Assembly: GCA_033032865.1 (NCBI GenBank)
Contig: JAWHQI010000001.1
Location: 2,874,001-2,938,000, forward strand
Origin: Dactylorhiza incarnata
Lineage: Eukaryota > Streptophyta > Magnoliopsida > Asparagales > Orchidaceae
Direction of reading: 5' to 3'
DNA length: 64,000 nt
The notes under the pieces are model-generated. The model saw nothing but the letters and a program-made list of their open reading frames with translations. It was not told the origin of the DNA and ran no database searches. Of this stretch, positions 1-9,983 are shown in pieces. The stretch's first letter is position 1; each line of letters begins with the position of its first letter. The translations under genes and the position numbers were made by a program.

Positions 1-257
1 AGCCGGAGGCTACTCGCCCGGCAGTCCAACGAGATGACTTGGCTGGCAACGACGAAGAAGCTAGAAGAGCAATAAACAGGACCCCAGGTGCTGCGGCAGA
101 GAGGTCCCACCACGTACCCGAAAGCTCAAGGGAGACTTCCCCTCCAAAACCAAAAATGGTCGAGCTTGGTACAAGGAAGGCAGGGACCTGGCGAGTATCT
201 CGCCTGAGGGGGTCATCCTCGTCCAAAAAGTTCCTCTTTCTTGTACCCCTAGGGGTC

Positions 258-265
258 TATTTATA
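258..265 (-). promoter_or_regulatory. TATA box of a minus-strand LTR-type promoter
   Basis: On the minus strand this reads TATAAATA followed by GACCCCTAGGGG. It lies about 38 bases downstream (minus sense) of the 20-bp array at 303-785, with a poly-G run (281-293) between. The same order of array, TATAAATA and GACCCC recurs on the plus strand near 44260, so both are probably LTR promoters of related elements. Positions 1-257 would be the transcribed leader on the minus strand. I see no convincing coding sequence there, only short chance frames. Confidence 0.5.
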
Positions 266-302
266 GACAAATCCTGGGGGGGGGGGGGGGGGGTAGTTAC
301 CT

Positions 303-785
303 AACCATACTCGCCCACACTTGGCTCTGCTCGCCCAAGCTCGCTTCCTGCTCGCCAAGCTCGCTTCTTGCTCGCCCAAGCTCGCTTCCTGCTCGCCAAG
401 CTCGCTTCCTGCTCGCCCAAGCTCGATTCCTGCTCGCCAAGCTCGCTTCCTGCTCGCCAAGCTCGCTTCCTACTCGCCAAGTTTGTTTCCTGCTCGCCAA
501 GCTCGCTTCCTGCTCGCCCAAGCTCGCGCCTTGCTCGCCAAGCTCGCGCCTTGCTCGCCAAGCTCGCTTCCTGCTCGCCAAGCTTGCTTCCTGCTCGCCC
601 AAGCTCGCTTCTTGCTTGCCAAGCTCGCGCCTTACTCGCCAAGCTCGCGCCTTACTCGCCAAGCTCGCTTCCTGCTCGCCAAGCTCGCTTCCTGCTCGCC
701 AAGCTCGCTTCCTGCTCGCCCAAGCTCGCTTCTTGCTTGCCAAGCTCGCGCCTTGCTCGCCATGCTCGTGCCTTGCTCGCCCAGC
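303..785. repeat. 20-bp minisatellite, CTCGCCAAGCTCGCTTCCTG type
   Basis: About 24 head-to-tail units of 20-21 bp with consensus CTCGCCAAGCTCGCTTCCTG. Variants end in GCGCCTTG or TTACTCG, and an extra C is common (CTCGCCC). Open frames cross it on both strands only because the unit lacks stop codons; the encoded peptides are low-complexity. It sits directly upstream, in minus-strand sense, of the TATA box at 258-265, so I read it as the U3 array of an LTR promoter. Confidence 0.9.
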
Positions 786-1086
786 GAGGTCTGCGAATAG
801 GCGTCTCCTTAGGCCTTTCTAATCTCGACGAATTATGGGTAGTACACTTAGCTTGGTTAAAGTATGTAAATTAGATCGAGCGTGCGAGATTTTGTGTAGT
901 TATTGAGATCTTAGCTTCGGGAAGCTTTACCCCGAGTTTGGCTCGTTGGAATTAAATTCTGACTTCGCCATTGGATTCGTAGCGCTGAATTTCAGTTTAG
1001 GTGCGAGTTTCGTAGAAGTCCGAGGTGATTTAGTCGTCGTCATAGTTTTAGTAGAAGAAGGGCTATTTTTGGAATTCCTTGTCTGC
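786..1086. other. No recognisable gene
   Basis: Sequence between two minisatellites. I see no domain or terminal repeat. It probably belongs to the same LTR-type remnant as the 25-bp array that follows. Confidence 0.4.
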
Positions 1087-1341
1087 GTTCGACGAACATC
1101 GGGCAACCTACGTTCAACGAACGTCAGGCAGCCTGTGTTCGACGAATGGCAGGCAGTCTACGTTCGACGAACGACAGGCAGCCTGCGTTCGACGAACTGC
1201 AGGCACTCTGCGTTCGACGAACTGCGTGCTTTCTGCGTTCGACGATCCGCTGGCTTTCTGTGTTCGACGATCCGCTGGCTATCTGCGTTCAATGATCCAC
1301 TGGCTTTGTCCGTTAGACGAATTCTTCTGTCTGGGTTCGAC
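1087..1341. repeat. 25-bp minisatellite built on GTTCGACGAAC
   Basis: About ten head-to-tail 25-bp units, each GTTCGACGAAC followed by 14 more variable bases (first half GGCAGCCTGC-like, later half GCTGGCTTTC-like). The period is not a multiple of three, so the open frame across it is not a repeat protein. The core TTCGACGAA also makes up the LTR arrays of copias A and G (33435-33730, 36455-36750, 47890-48440). Several units show C-to-T or G-to-A change at the CpG, as in TTCAACGAA. Confidence 0.9.
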
Positions 1342-1362
1342 GTTTTTCCTGGAGGCTTAGTG

Positions 1363-1368
1363 TATATA
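1363..1368 (+). promoter_or_regulatory. Possible TATA box after the 25-bp array
   Basis: TATATA lies about 20 bases after the last TTCGACG copy. The following 1400-1700 region is GC-moderate leader-like sequence with no coding domain. The link to an LTR promoter rests on position only. Confidence 0.35.
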
Positions 1369-1888
1369 CTTTAAGTTTAGGTTTATTTCTTTCATCTCCT
1401 TTCCTGTCGGTCGACCTAGAGTTCTTGCGGGCAAGAGAGAGAGAGCGGCCTGTCGAGGAGTTCCGGCGATTTCTAGGGCTGTAGTAGTCGGAATCGCGTT
1501 CAGAGAGTTGATTCGGAAAGCTCTCGGCGAGATCTTCGTTTTAGAGGTAAGCTTTTCCCTATTCTTGGATTTTTTGGGGTTTGAGGTAGTGACCTAACTC
1601 CTCCTTTTGATCCGAAAGGTTCCAGGTTTTGTGCTCAGGTAAGTTCTTGGCCAGATCTTTAGCTTTTGAAGCGGAGAAATTTGTGGTTCGCCGGGTTTTG
1701 AGGCAAGTGGCTTTCTCCTCCTTCTTTCTTGTTTCTTGAAGCTCAGTTTTTCCTTGTTTATGGGTGTTGGTTGTGCTTTTGGATTATATATCTTTGAGTT
1801 ATGGCTGTCTTTTACCTTGAGCGTGTATGATAGTATCAGGTATGGAGTTTTTCCCTGGAGTTTGTTTTCTGTTGTTTCCTGCCTTCAT
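1369..1888. other. Leader-like sequence without a recognisable gene
   Basis: Contains a short GA run near 1432-1446 and pyrimidine-rich stretches but no domain-bearing frame. It could be the transcribed part of an LTR-type element whose promoter is the 25-bp array upstream. Confidence 0.3.
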
Positions 1889-2400
1889 TTCTCGAGTCGC
1901 CTTCTGTAGTAATTCCCCCTGCTGTTTGCCCATTTCTCGAGAACTCCTTATCTAAGTCTTTAATTTCTCGAAAAATGGATGTCTCCTGCCTTAATTTTCT
2001 CGAGAAATCAAGCCTTCTGAAATTGGATTTCTCGAGAAGTTCTTGCCTCATGCTCTTGATTCTCGAGAAATCAAGTCCTTCTGCAATTGGATTTCTCGAG
2101 AATTTCATGTCTCCTGCTTTTGATTTCTCAAAGAGTAGCTTGTCTCTTGTTTTTGATCTCTCGAGAAGACTTGTCCTCTGCCCCTTGTTTCTCGAGAAGT
2201 ACTTGTACCACCCCTTCCAACTTCTCGTGAAACCCAGGTGCTGCCCCCCTTTTGTTCTCAAGAAACCATGTGTGGACCCTCCTTATTCTCGAGGAATCTC
2301 TGCTTAGCACCTCTAGTTCTCGAGAAGTCTTCGTATAGTCCTTCTTTAGCTCTAGAGAAAAGCTTGTTTAAACCCTTCTCCTTTCTCATGAAAACCTTTT
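1889..2400. repeat. Irregular array of the palindrome TTCTCGAGAA
   Basis: At least seven exact and several one-off copies of TTCTCGAGAA, spaced about 30-70 bases apart, usually followed by an AGT/ATC-rich linker. The core contains CTCGAG. Short frames on both strands cross the array and encode only serine/leucine or arginine/lysine-rich low-complexity peptides, so they are not called as genes. The layout resembles the CpG-motif arrays in the LTR promoters elsewhere in the window. Confidence 0.75.
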
Positions 2401-2620
2401 ACCCGTTGTGGTTAGGTAACTCGTGAAATTCTATTATGAACCGACTCGTGCTCATTTTCTTTATACCTGATATGATTATCCAATCTCTGAGTTTTCTCTT
2501 ATGAATTGTTGAGTAGTGTTTATTTCATTGTGACCCTATTCTTAGGGTGTTATGGTGTTGTTATCTCGGGTTGCGCCCCGTGCCTTAACTAAGTCTTAAT
2601 TTAATTATATTTTGGTGGGA

Positions 2621-2735
2621 GTGGATAAAGTACCACCACCTGGTTTTGGCTTTTTGGGTGGCAGTGGATAAAGTACCACCACCCGGGTATTTTTTGGCCT
2701 TTTGGGTTGGCTGAGGATAAAGGACTGCCACCCAT
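2621..2735. repeat. Three tandem copies of a ~43-bp unit (GTGGATAAAGTACCACCACC)
   Basis: GTGGATAAAGTACCACCACC starts at 2621 and again at 2663. A third, diverged copy (GAGGATAAAGGACTGCCACC) begins near 2711. Around it, 2401-3590 has no recognised gene. Confidence 0.7.
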
Positions 2736-3590
2736 TTAATTGGAGCTGATCAGTCTCTTTAAATAATTTAACAAGATAAATGAACCTTGTTTGTTCCTCT
2801 TTATGGCATTTTTGGTGCACTTGGTGCTTTGTTTAGTTCTTTGTTTGGAGCTTTTCTTCTGGTAAATCTGGCTTGGGTTGGTACCCCTTTTGCCTTATTT
2901 TCTTTCCTGCTTGTTTTTCTGCCACTTGTAATTCCCTTGCTGAGGCGTTCTTTGTTTTATTGAATGCCTCAGGTTCAGAGCCGTAGAGGCTAGAGGTGTA
3001 GCCTGGAGTTTCAGAGTTTTTAGTGGTTGTTTACCCCGCTGCTGCGAGGTAGTTGTCTTTAGTTTCCTTCTTGCGTTCAGACATACTAGTTGGAGCCAAT
3101 AGGTTAGTGTCATGTTGTTGACGCCCATTGTGCCCTTTTTATACTTATAGTTTATTTGCCATTTGAATGTCACTACTTTTAGATCTTGTGTATCTTTCTC
3201 TCTCTCTGGGAATGATTTATGTTAGGTGCATTATAGTTATAAATTGACTTTCTTTCAACCTCATTGCATTTTTTTAAACTAAAATCCTTACCTTAAAAGT
3301 TGCCTAAAGATATTTTCTATACTTATACTACGCCTAGATATGTGCATATCATTTACCTTATGTTCGGTCATCTCGTGCATTTAGGACTTTAATTGAACCA
3401 AATCAAGTACTTTCCACTCCAATTACATATATTTTCTCGGTGGACTAGTTTATCCACGAACTGAGAGACACAGTTCTTACCCCAAACCCTAATAAATGAT
3501 TTCAATTGATGATTTATCATATAATCATGTTTTGATTAATTAAGTAATAGGTTTCCGCCTGAGCTTCTGCAGTTATCTCCTGCATGACGT
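2736..3590. other. Repeat-derived spacer, no gene seen
   Basis: AT-rich sequence with short chance frames only. No polyprotein motif or terminal repeat was recognised. Confidence 0.4.
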
Positions 3591-3650
3591 GGCATCATGA
3601 CGCGTATTTTCTCTTACTCTGATATTCGTAAATTCGGAGAAAATATGGGT

Positions 3651-4400
3651 TGTGACACCTCCTTTTATTATTGTTTACTTTTTATTCATTTAATATCTGT
3701 GGACTCTATTACACTGAGATTTATATATCATGTTATGTGGACATCAACTCTCATAAGTTCATTTATACTCTTCGTCTTCTGTGATCGATATGGCTGGCAG
3801 GATCGGCATTTTGTAGTGACGACCTTCCCGAGTGTTGGTGTCACCGCAAAGCGGCATTTTTGGGTATAATCCCCAGTTTTGTAGAAAAAAAGGGGTCTTA
3901 CACCTCGTCACGTGCTTGTTACCATTCTGCTTTACTGTCCTCCGCTTCCTTACTCCTGCTCGGTACCTAGGAGTCGCGGGGGGAGGCGAGGACAAAATGG
4001 CCTAGACTTTATGACTAATAGTCATTTGTGACCGTAGGAGCCCGAGGAGCTGGAGCACTAGCATGACCAGCTAGACGAGGTGGCAGGACCTGAGGAGCAG
4101 ATGCCGCGCATTACTTCTACTAGGAAACAGGTACTTGAGGATTAGTGTTTGTTTAGCTTTCGCTTGGAGATGTAGTGAGAGAGTGTAATTGTGCTCTTTC
4201 TTGGACTATTACTCCATTTATGAGAGTTTGTGATTGTGGACTTGTTCAGTTTTGTATATTCATCTATTCTCAAATTGGCCTAAAGGTTGAATGATCGTAA
4301 TAGTCGGCATGATAGGCGTCTTGCGGTGGAAACTAACCCATGAGTTGGTGTCATTCGCAAGGCGGTGGTTTTGGGCATAAGACCCAGGTAATCCTCCTAG
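3651..4400 (+). mobile_element. Gypsy LTR remnants, plus strand
   Basis: TGTGACACCTCC at 3651 looks like a gypsy LTR start. Two blocks near 3836-3902 and 4335-4390 share a sequence of the form GTTGGTGTCACCGCAA, then GGCGG, then TGGGCATAAGACC. The same block is found on the minus strand at 25730-25770, just inside the LTR end of gypsy I. The segment near 3965 (CGGTACCTAGGAGTCGCGG) also matches the gypsy I LTR near 26250. These are decayed copies of one gypsy LTR family without internal coding sequence. Confidence 0.55.
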
Positions 4401-4405
4401 TAGAT

Positions 4406-4436
4406 ATTTATTATTATTAGTGGCTACCCATACCTC

Positions 4437-4528
<92 letters not shown>

Positions 4529-6392
4529 TGCTTTAGAGCCATAAGGTGGATTATAGTTAATTAGGGGAGCGTCGATCTTCAATTGAGCCTCAACGTTGTC
4601 CCCTATTTGTTGATTGACTACTCCTCCACTCAACATCACTTGACCATTATCAAGGTCCCAACTCCAGAAGCTTAACATACTACATTATTGCTGGTAACTC
4701 ATATCATCTCATCCTTCGTTCTATTCTTAACAATTTCATCATCAAGCATTTCTACTAATCGCACCCAATCCTAAATTTTGACAGTTGATCCAAGATAAAT
4801 TGGCATACTAATCATCCTATGTTGTACATAATAGTTCCAAGGTTGTTGGGTCTGTGTATGATGATCAAAAAGCATCTAAATCACTAAATGTAATTTTACT
4901 ATCCGCAGACAAACTTTGATTCTAAGTATAATCTAAGGCCCTCATGAAGTGTATATGATTCTCATGTTCAAAGGACTTCAAATTATTTCCTGAAGTTCTA
5001 CATGTCAATTAATATCATCATAATCAGTCTTGTTCATTTTCCATTAAAGGGCCTAATTATTTATCCTTTCATAATTATTTATTGAATTCAAATTTCAACA
5101 TGATGTATTATTTTATGGTGGTTTTCTATGCTACAAAATTTTCCAAAGGTTCACCTATGTTGAATATTAGTATTTCTAGAATTTGGTAATTTTTCTAATT
5201 TATCTACTGCCAATATTGAATAATACAAAAATTGGGGCCTAAACAATATTTACAAAGGATCACCATATTTTAATTAACTAAAAATTACAGGAAAATTTCC
5301 AGGGCTCATAAATGATCCAAAATAAACTCCTACTGAATTTTATAATTTTTTTCATACATAAATAATCACATAATCAAATTTTACTAAATGTAGCCATAAA
5401 AACATTATCATTAGTATAAAATATTCCAGTCATCAAATAAATACCCAATGATTCTCTAGTGGTTATAAATGGCCATGTGTATATTCTAACAGAGGTTCAT
5501 ATTTTTTAAACATTTATTTCCACTAGTAATAATTAATTATTCAAAATCATGAATATACCACATAATGAAGGAGCTACTGATTACCTTTATCCAAAAATTG
5601 AAATAAAAATCCCAGAGGTTCATCTTGATCTAAAAAATATACCGACAATATTTCATATTTTTCACAAGTCATTTTGTCACACTTATTTTATTTGTAACTC
5701 ATAGTGACAAATTAAATTAATGACATTTAGGGGAATAATTGAACTCCAAAAATTCCAGAAAAGTTTCATGGAATGTAATTTGACCTAAGTGTCCATGTGC
5801 CGGTGTTTGGTAATTTTCCCTAATCATTTTGGTCTCAAATGTTTCATTAAAGTGTAAGTGAGACTATTTGATTTAAATATAAATACTTGGGAAAATCATT
5901 TCCAAATTCTTCCAAATTCTTCCAAATTCTCAAAGATAATACACATCACTATTTCACATACATGTATAATTTCCCAGAAACGTGCATCAAGGGATTCAAG
6001 GGGAATCACAAAAACAAGTATAATGTGCTATATGCACATCAACCCTTTCATAGACTATCATGCATGTGAAGTTTCCCCAACATGCACTAACCCAAATGGT
6101 CTATAATTATTACCATGGTCAAATTATGACTTAACCAAGCACCCACCAAAAATTTGAATGGGTTTGAGGCCATTTATTCACATAATTAATACATGCATGG
6201 CTAATTAAATAATTTCAAAACTTTAGAAAAATAGTTTCCAAAAATTACCATTTTTGTCACGGAGTGCACTAGGACAGAACACCTGCATGGCTGAAATTTT
6301 AGCTATTTTGGGTGAGAGGTTTGATGGTGGCACTCAAAATAGTGTCTAGGGTCCACTTTATACACCCTGCACCAAAATAGGTGCCCAAGGCG
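4406..6392. repeat. Dispersed repeat, copy 1 (about 2 kb)
   Basis: Aligns by eye along its whole length with 38667-40545. It opens with ATATTTATTATTATTAGTGG and continues through the block starting TTGCTTTAGAGCC to the block ending CACCAAAATAGGTGCCC. The two copies differ by many substitutions and by a large expansion of a CT microsatellite in this copy. No protein domain is seen. At 6393 the homology stops where element D's truncated LTR begins; the other copy continues into different DNA. Confidence 0.85.
4437..4525. repeat. (CT)n microsatellite
   Basis: More than 40 uninterrupted CT units. The homologous site in the second copy of the repeat (38694-38707) has only about seven, so this array expanded after the copies separated. 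The minus-strand frame across it encodes an Arg-Glu repeat and is not a gene. Confidence 0.97.
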
Positions 6393-8184
6393 TGACTACT
6401 GGATGAGCGGCGAGATCGGCTGGAGGATACACGGGCGTGTACAGGGCAAAAATTCCGTCATGTCTTCAGGACACGGCCGGCTGAGCTGGATGAGGTGCAC
6501 GGGCGTGACACTGCAAGGTCACGGGCGTGACTTGAAGTACACGGGCGTGACATTGGAATTCTTCTTGGAACGAGTCCAGGTTGGCGGCAGCAGGTCTGGA
6601 ATGAGTTTTATGTTGACACGCCCTTGGTCACGGGCGTGACTGAGGGCGTGTACTTGCATTTTTCGGCAAAAACTCCAGAAATCCTAAAAAACATAAAACA
6701 AACTTAAGTTAGTGAACAATTATGAATAGAAATGATTATTTAGATAAAACAGACATATTATTTATAACTTTATATTATTATTGGCCTAAATGCTATAATA
6801 ATATTAGGCTAAAATAATACTCATCAAATACCCCCAAACTTAAGCTTTTGATATTCCAGAGCAAAAATATGATAGATATTCATAAGACATTAATAATATT
6901 TCTAATTAAACTAAAATTTTCTTGAATCAAAAGAAAGCTTAAAAAATAAAATTTAGGGATTTAAGAGATAAGTCCTAAATTATGAAAATAAGATAAAAAG
7001 AGAGAAATGTTTAGCCAAGAATTCTCAAATTATTTAACTAGCAGACAAAATTAGGTAATTTGCGAATCAAAATTAGATTAGAATTAGAAGAACTCCAATT
7101 TTGAAGAGGCTTACGGAAAAATTCAAACTACTACTTATGCTCTCCCAATATTTTAATTTGAGTCTAAAATCAATTATATTGGCTAAAGGGGTTTGGGTAA
7201 TCATGAAGCTAGCTTTGATTGGGGGTGATGAATTTTATCCTCTCACCCCATCTTTTTTTTCTACTTGTACATGTTTAGGAAAATGATGAATTTTATCCTC
7301 TCATTTTTCATGACATATAATCTTTTCATAATAAACTTCATAAAAGGGAGGTGCATATGTTTAGGAAATAATGAATTTTATCCTCTTATTTCCATGACAT
7401 ATGATCTTTTAATAACTCTTTTTTTGGGCAGGGTTAAAATAAATTTTAGATTAAATTGAAATATTTTGAGAGCAACTATAGTAAATTGAAACTTCCTAAG
7501 GATCTAAAAGCATGAGGTAAAAATAATTAAATTCTAATGTTGTTAAGCACAACTACTACAAAATTGAGACTAATTAAAATAAAAGAGAAAAAGTGCTAAA
7601 TAAATTACTCTAATCAAATTAAGATCATAATAAATTCCTTAAAACTAAATCAACTAAAAATTAAATTTTTACTAACCATGATAAAATAGAAGATTAGCCA
7701 ATGAAAAATAGTTAAAAATGCTTATAAATAAACTCTCAAATGTTTAATTTTAGAAATAACAAAAACCTAAGTAAGGGGTTACTTGTTTATCATTAATTTT
7801 TTTAAGTTTTGAAATTTTTATATATTTTTTTTATTTTTTTTGGAATTATTTTTTAAAAAATTTAAAAAAATTAGGAAATATACCCCCATACTTAAAATTC
7901 AACATTGTCCCCAATGTTGAAAACTAAGTATGAAAAATAAAAGAAAAAAATGGAAAAATAAATTTTTTTTATATGTTTTAATTAGTCTTGAACTTCCCAA
8001 GGTCAACCCGGTGAAGGGATCGCAAGGTACTAGAGGTTGTGATGGGAATTTAAGCCCAAAGCGTCTTTTCTAAGAATTTAATTATAGCATAATTTTTTTC
8101 ATTTTACATTTTTTTTATAAAATAAAAAGAAAAAGAAAGATAAAATTAATAGCGTTTCCCCTTTTCGAAATATCGACAAAAAAG

Positions 8185-8202
8185 TCCCCGGCAACGGCGC
8201 CA
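8185..8202 (-). promoter_or_regulatory. Primer-binding site matching plant tRNA-Asp
   Basis: The minus strand reads TGGCGCCGTTGCCGGGGA, complementary to the 3' terminal 18 bases of plant tRNA-Asp(GUC) including CCA. It lies six bases from the LTR end at 8209. This is only the priming site; no cloverleaf surrounds it, so no tRNA gene is present. Confidence 0.9.
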
Positions 8203-9170
8203 AAAACTTGATAGAGAAAATCATGTTCTCCAATCTATACTCGATTAAGGCAAGTGTGCCTATCGAAATATAGCATGGGATATAAAGAATATCAAGTGTC
8301 GTATTAGACTCGGGGCTGTCGAATACTTTTACTTCGGGAAAACAAAACTATTATTTTATCGAATAATATTTTATTAGTGATAATTTATAATTAAAATTAA
8401 AATAAAGAAATAAAGAAAAAAAAACAAATCTTGATCAAAGCGCACTCAGAATGAAAATCAAGAGAGATAAATTCTACTTCTAATCCAATCATTGACCGTG
8501 GAGATTCCCGGATTATGGTCTCACCTTGGTCGAGGACTGCGCCCAACTAAGATTAGGTTGATCGACCGAACTCTCATTCTGTAATCGAAACCCTTAAACT
8601 TGCTTTAACGAGGTGAATCTCACTATAGGATTTGACTCCTATTCAGAAGATTTACGTCATCCTCTCTCGAGGGTTGCGTGCAACTCTTTTTATTCCTGAG
8701 CGATCGATTCGTACTCACGAGCTGGTTCGACTAACTAGAATACGAAAATAGATTTGAAGTCATACATAGACATATGAAATCAATATAAATCAAGAATAAA
8801 TCGAAGGAGAAAAAGAGATAAAACGGAATAAGAAATTATTTCATCCAAGACTTGCAAATTTCAAGATCTAAAAAATTAATCAAAATGACATGAAAATAAA
8901 AAGAGGAAATGAATGGAAAAGACATTTTTTTATTAAAAGGAAATTGAATTACATGAGAATTGAGGGTACAAGAAATTGAAAGCTTTGCATGAATTGAAAT
9001 CTACAACTACTTTGCATAAAATGAAAATACATGAAATTGAAATCTAAGCTAAGAAATAAGAAAATACAAGAAATGAAAGAAAAGCAATTCTACCCCAAAA
9101 GGGGGCAGAGGAGAGGAGTTTCGACCCAAGAAGGGTGAAAAAAGGGATGCCTTGAGATCTGGAAGAGCTA

Positions 9171-9180
9171 CCTTTTTATA
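9171..9180 (-). promoter_or_regulatory. TATA box of element D 5' LTR
   Basis: The minus strand reads TATAAAAAGG. It lies 15 bases downstream (minus sense) of a perfect palindrome at 9195-9234 and the rest of the CACGGGCGTGAC array, placing that array in the proximal U3 promoter. Confidence 0.65.
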
Positions 9181-9194
9181 GGAAAAAGTTAGGG

Positions 9195-9750
9195 TTACAC
9201 GCCCTTGGTCACGCCCGTGACCAAGGGCGTGTAATGGGCGTGATCGAAGCTAGAGTGGGAGAGGCGCATTCTGGAGTTACTACAGGCGTTACATGCGTGT
9301 CACGCCCTTGGTCACACCCGTGACCAAGGGCGTGTAATCTTCAAACAGACACTGGCACGGGAAATATTCGGCGGGAAGGATGCATGACTCTGACGGCAAA
9401 TATTACACGGGCGTGACATTGTAAGTCACGGGCGTGTACATAGCTGGATCAGGGCATGACTGCTGGATGAGCGGTGAGATCGGCTGGAGGATACACGGGC
9501 GTGACAATTGAAAGTCACGGGCGTGACATGTTGTGTCACGGGCGTGTACAGGGCGAAAATTTCGTCATGTCTTCAGGACACGATCGGCTGAGCTGGAGGA
9601 GGTGCACGGGCATGACACTGCAAGGTCATGGGCGAGACTTGAAGTACACGGGCGTGATATTGGAATTCTTCTTGGAATGAGTCCAGGTTGGCGACAGCAG
9701 GTCTGGAATGACTTTTATGTTGACACGCCCTTGGTCACGGGTGTGACTGA
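9195..9750. repeat. CGTGAC-motif array with large palindromes in LTR D
   Basis: A palindrome with 19-bp arms (TTACACGCCCTTGGTCACG, 2-base spacer) spans 9195-9234. A second with 15-bp arms spans 9301-9334. Further along come many copies of CACGGGCGTGAC or CACGGGCGTGTA, at about 9408, 9428, 9493, 9516, 9537, 9606, 9648 and 9730. The truncated 3' LTR (6430-6655) lacks two of the copies, so copy number differs between the two LTRs of one element. Confidence 0.9.
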
Positions 9751-9960
9751 GGGCGTGTACTTGCATTTTTCGGCAAAAACTCCAGAAATCCTAAAAAACA
9801 TAAAACAAACTTAAGTTAGTGAATAATTATGAATAGAAATGATTATTTTGATAAAATAGATATATTATTTATAACTTTATATTATTATTGGCCTAAATGC
9901 TATAATAATATTAGGCTAAAATACTACTCATCAAAGCAAGCATCGAGTAGAATTAGACGG

Positions 9961-9983
9961 TGCGTCGAATTCTATTCGACGCA
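9961..9983. other. Copia B hinge hairpin: 8-bp stem, 7-nt loop
   Basis: TGCGTCGA, seven bases, then TCGACGCA: a perfect 8-bp inverted repeat. It sits in the gag-pol hinge of copia B at the position where copia A has four such units (51437-51576). The stem sequence matches the TCGACGCA motif of B's own LTR. Confidence 0.8.

Larger units (their letters stand above)
6393..9933 (-). mobile_element. Element D: non-autonomous LTR retrotransposon, tRNA-Asp primed
   Basis: Minus-strand element. Its 5' LTR is 8209-9933 (starts TGATGAGTAG, ends CTATCA in minus sense). A primer site for tRNA-Asp follows at 8202-8185. The internal region, 6827-8208, is only about 1.4 kb of AT-rich sequence with no coding capacity. 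A purine tract reading AAGTTTGGGGGTATT precedes the 3' LTR, which starts at 6826. That LTR is cut off at about 6393, retaining some 430 bp of homology to 9450-9933. With no gag or pol it must have depended on another element. It sits inside copia B, whose gag end resumes at 9934. Confidence 0.85.

Noticed and set aside
303..785. Long open frames on both strands (e.g. 321-800, 297-743)
   Set aside because: They arise because the 20-bp unit lacks stop codons in several frames. The peptides are simple Ala/Arg/Ser/Leu repeats and two strands are open at once.
1889..2400. Heat-shock-element cluster
   Set aside because: TTCTCGAGAA has TTC and GAA four bases apart, not the two of the canonical element. 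I keep it as an unassigned motif array.
4437..4678. 84-residue ORF with an Arg-Glu repeat
   Set aside because: It is the reverse strand of the CT microsatellite, and the homologous copy at 38694 lacks it.
8185..8202. tRNA-Asp gene
   Set aside because: Only the 3' 18 bases of the tRNA are represented, at the exact place of an LTR primer site. No anticodon arm or other stems flank it.
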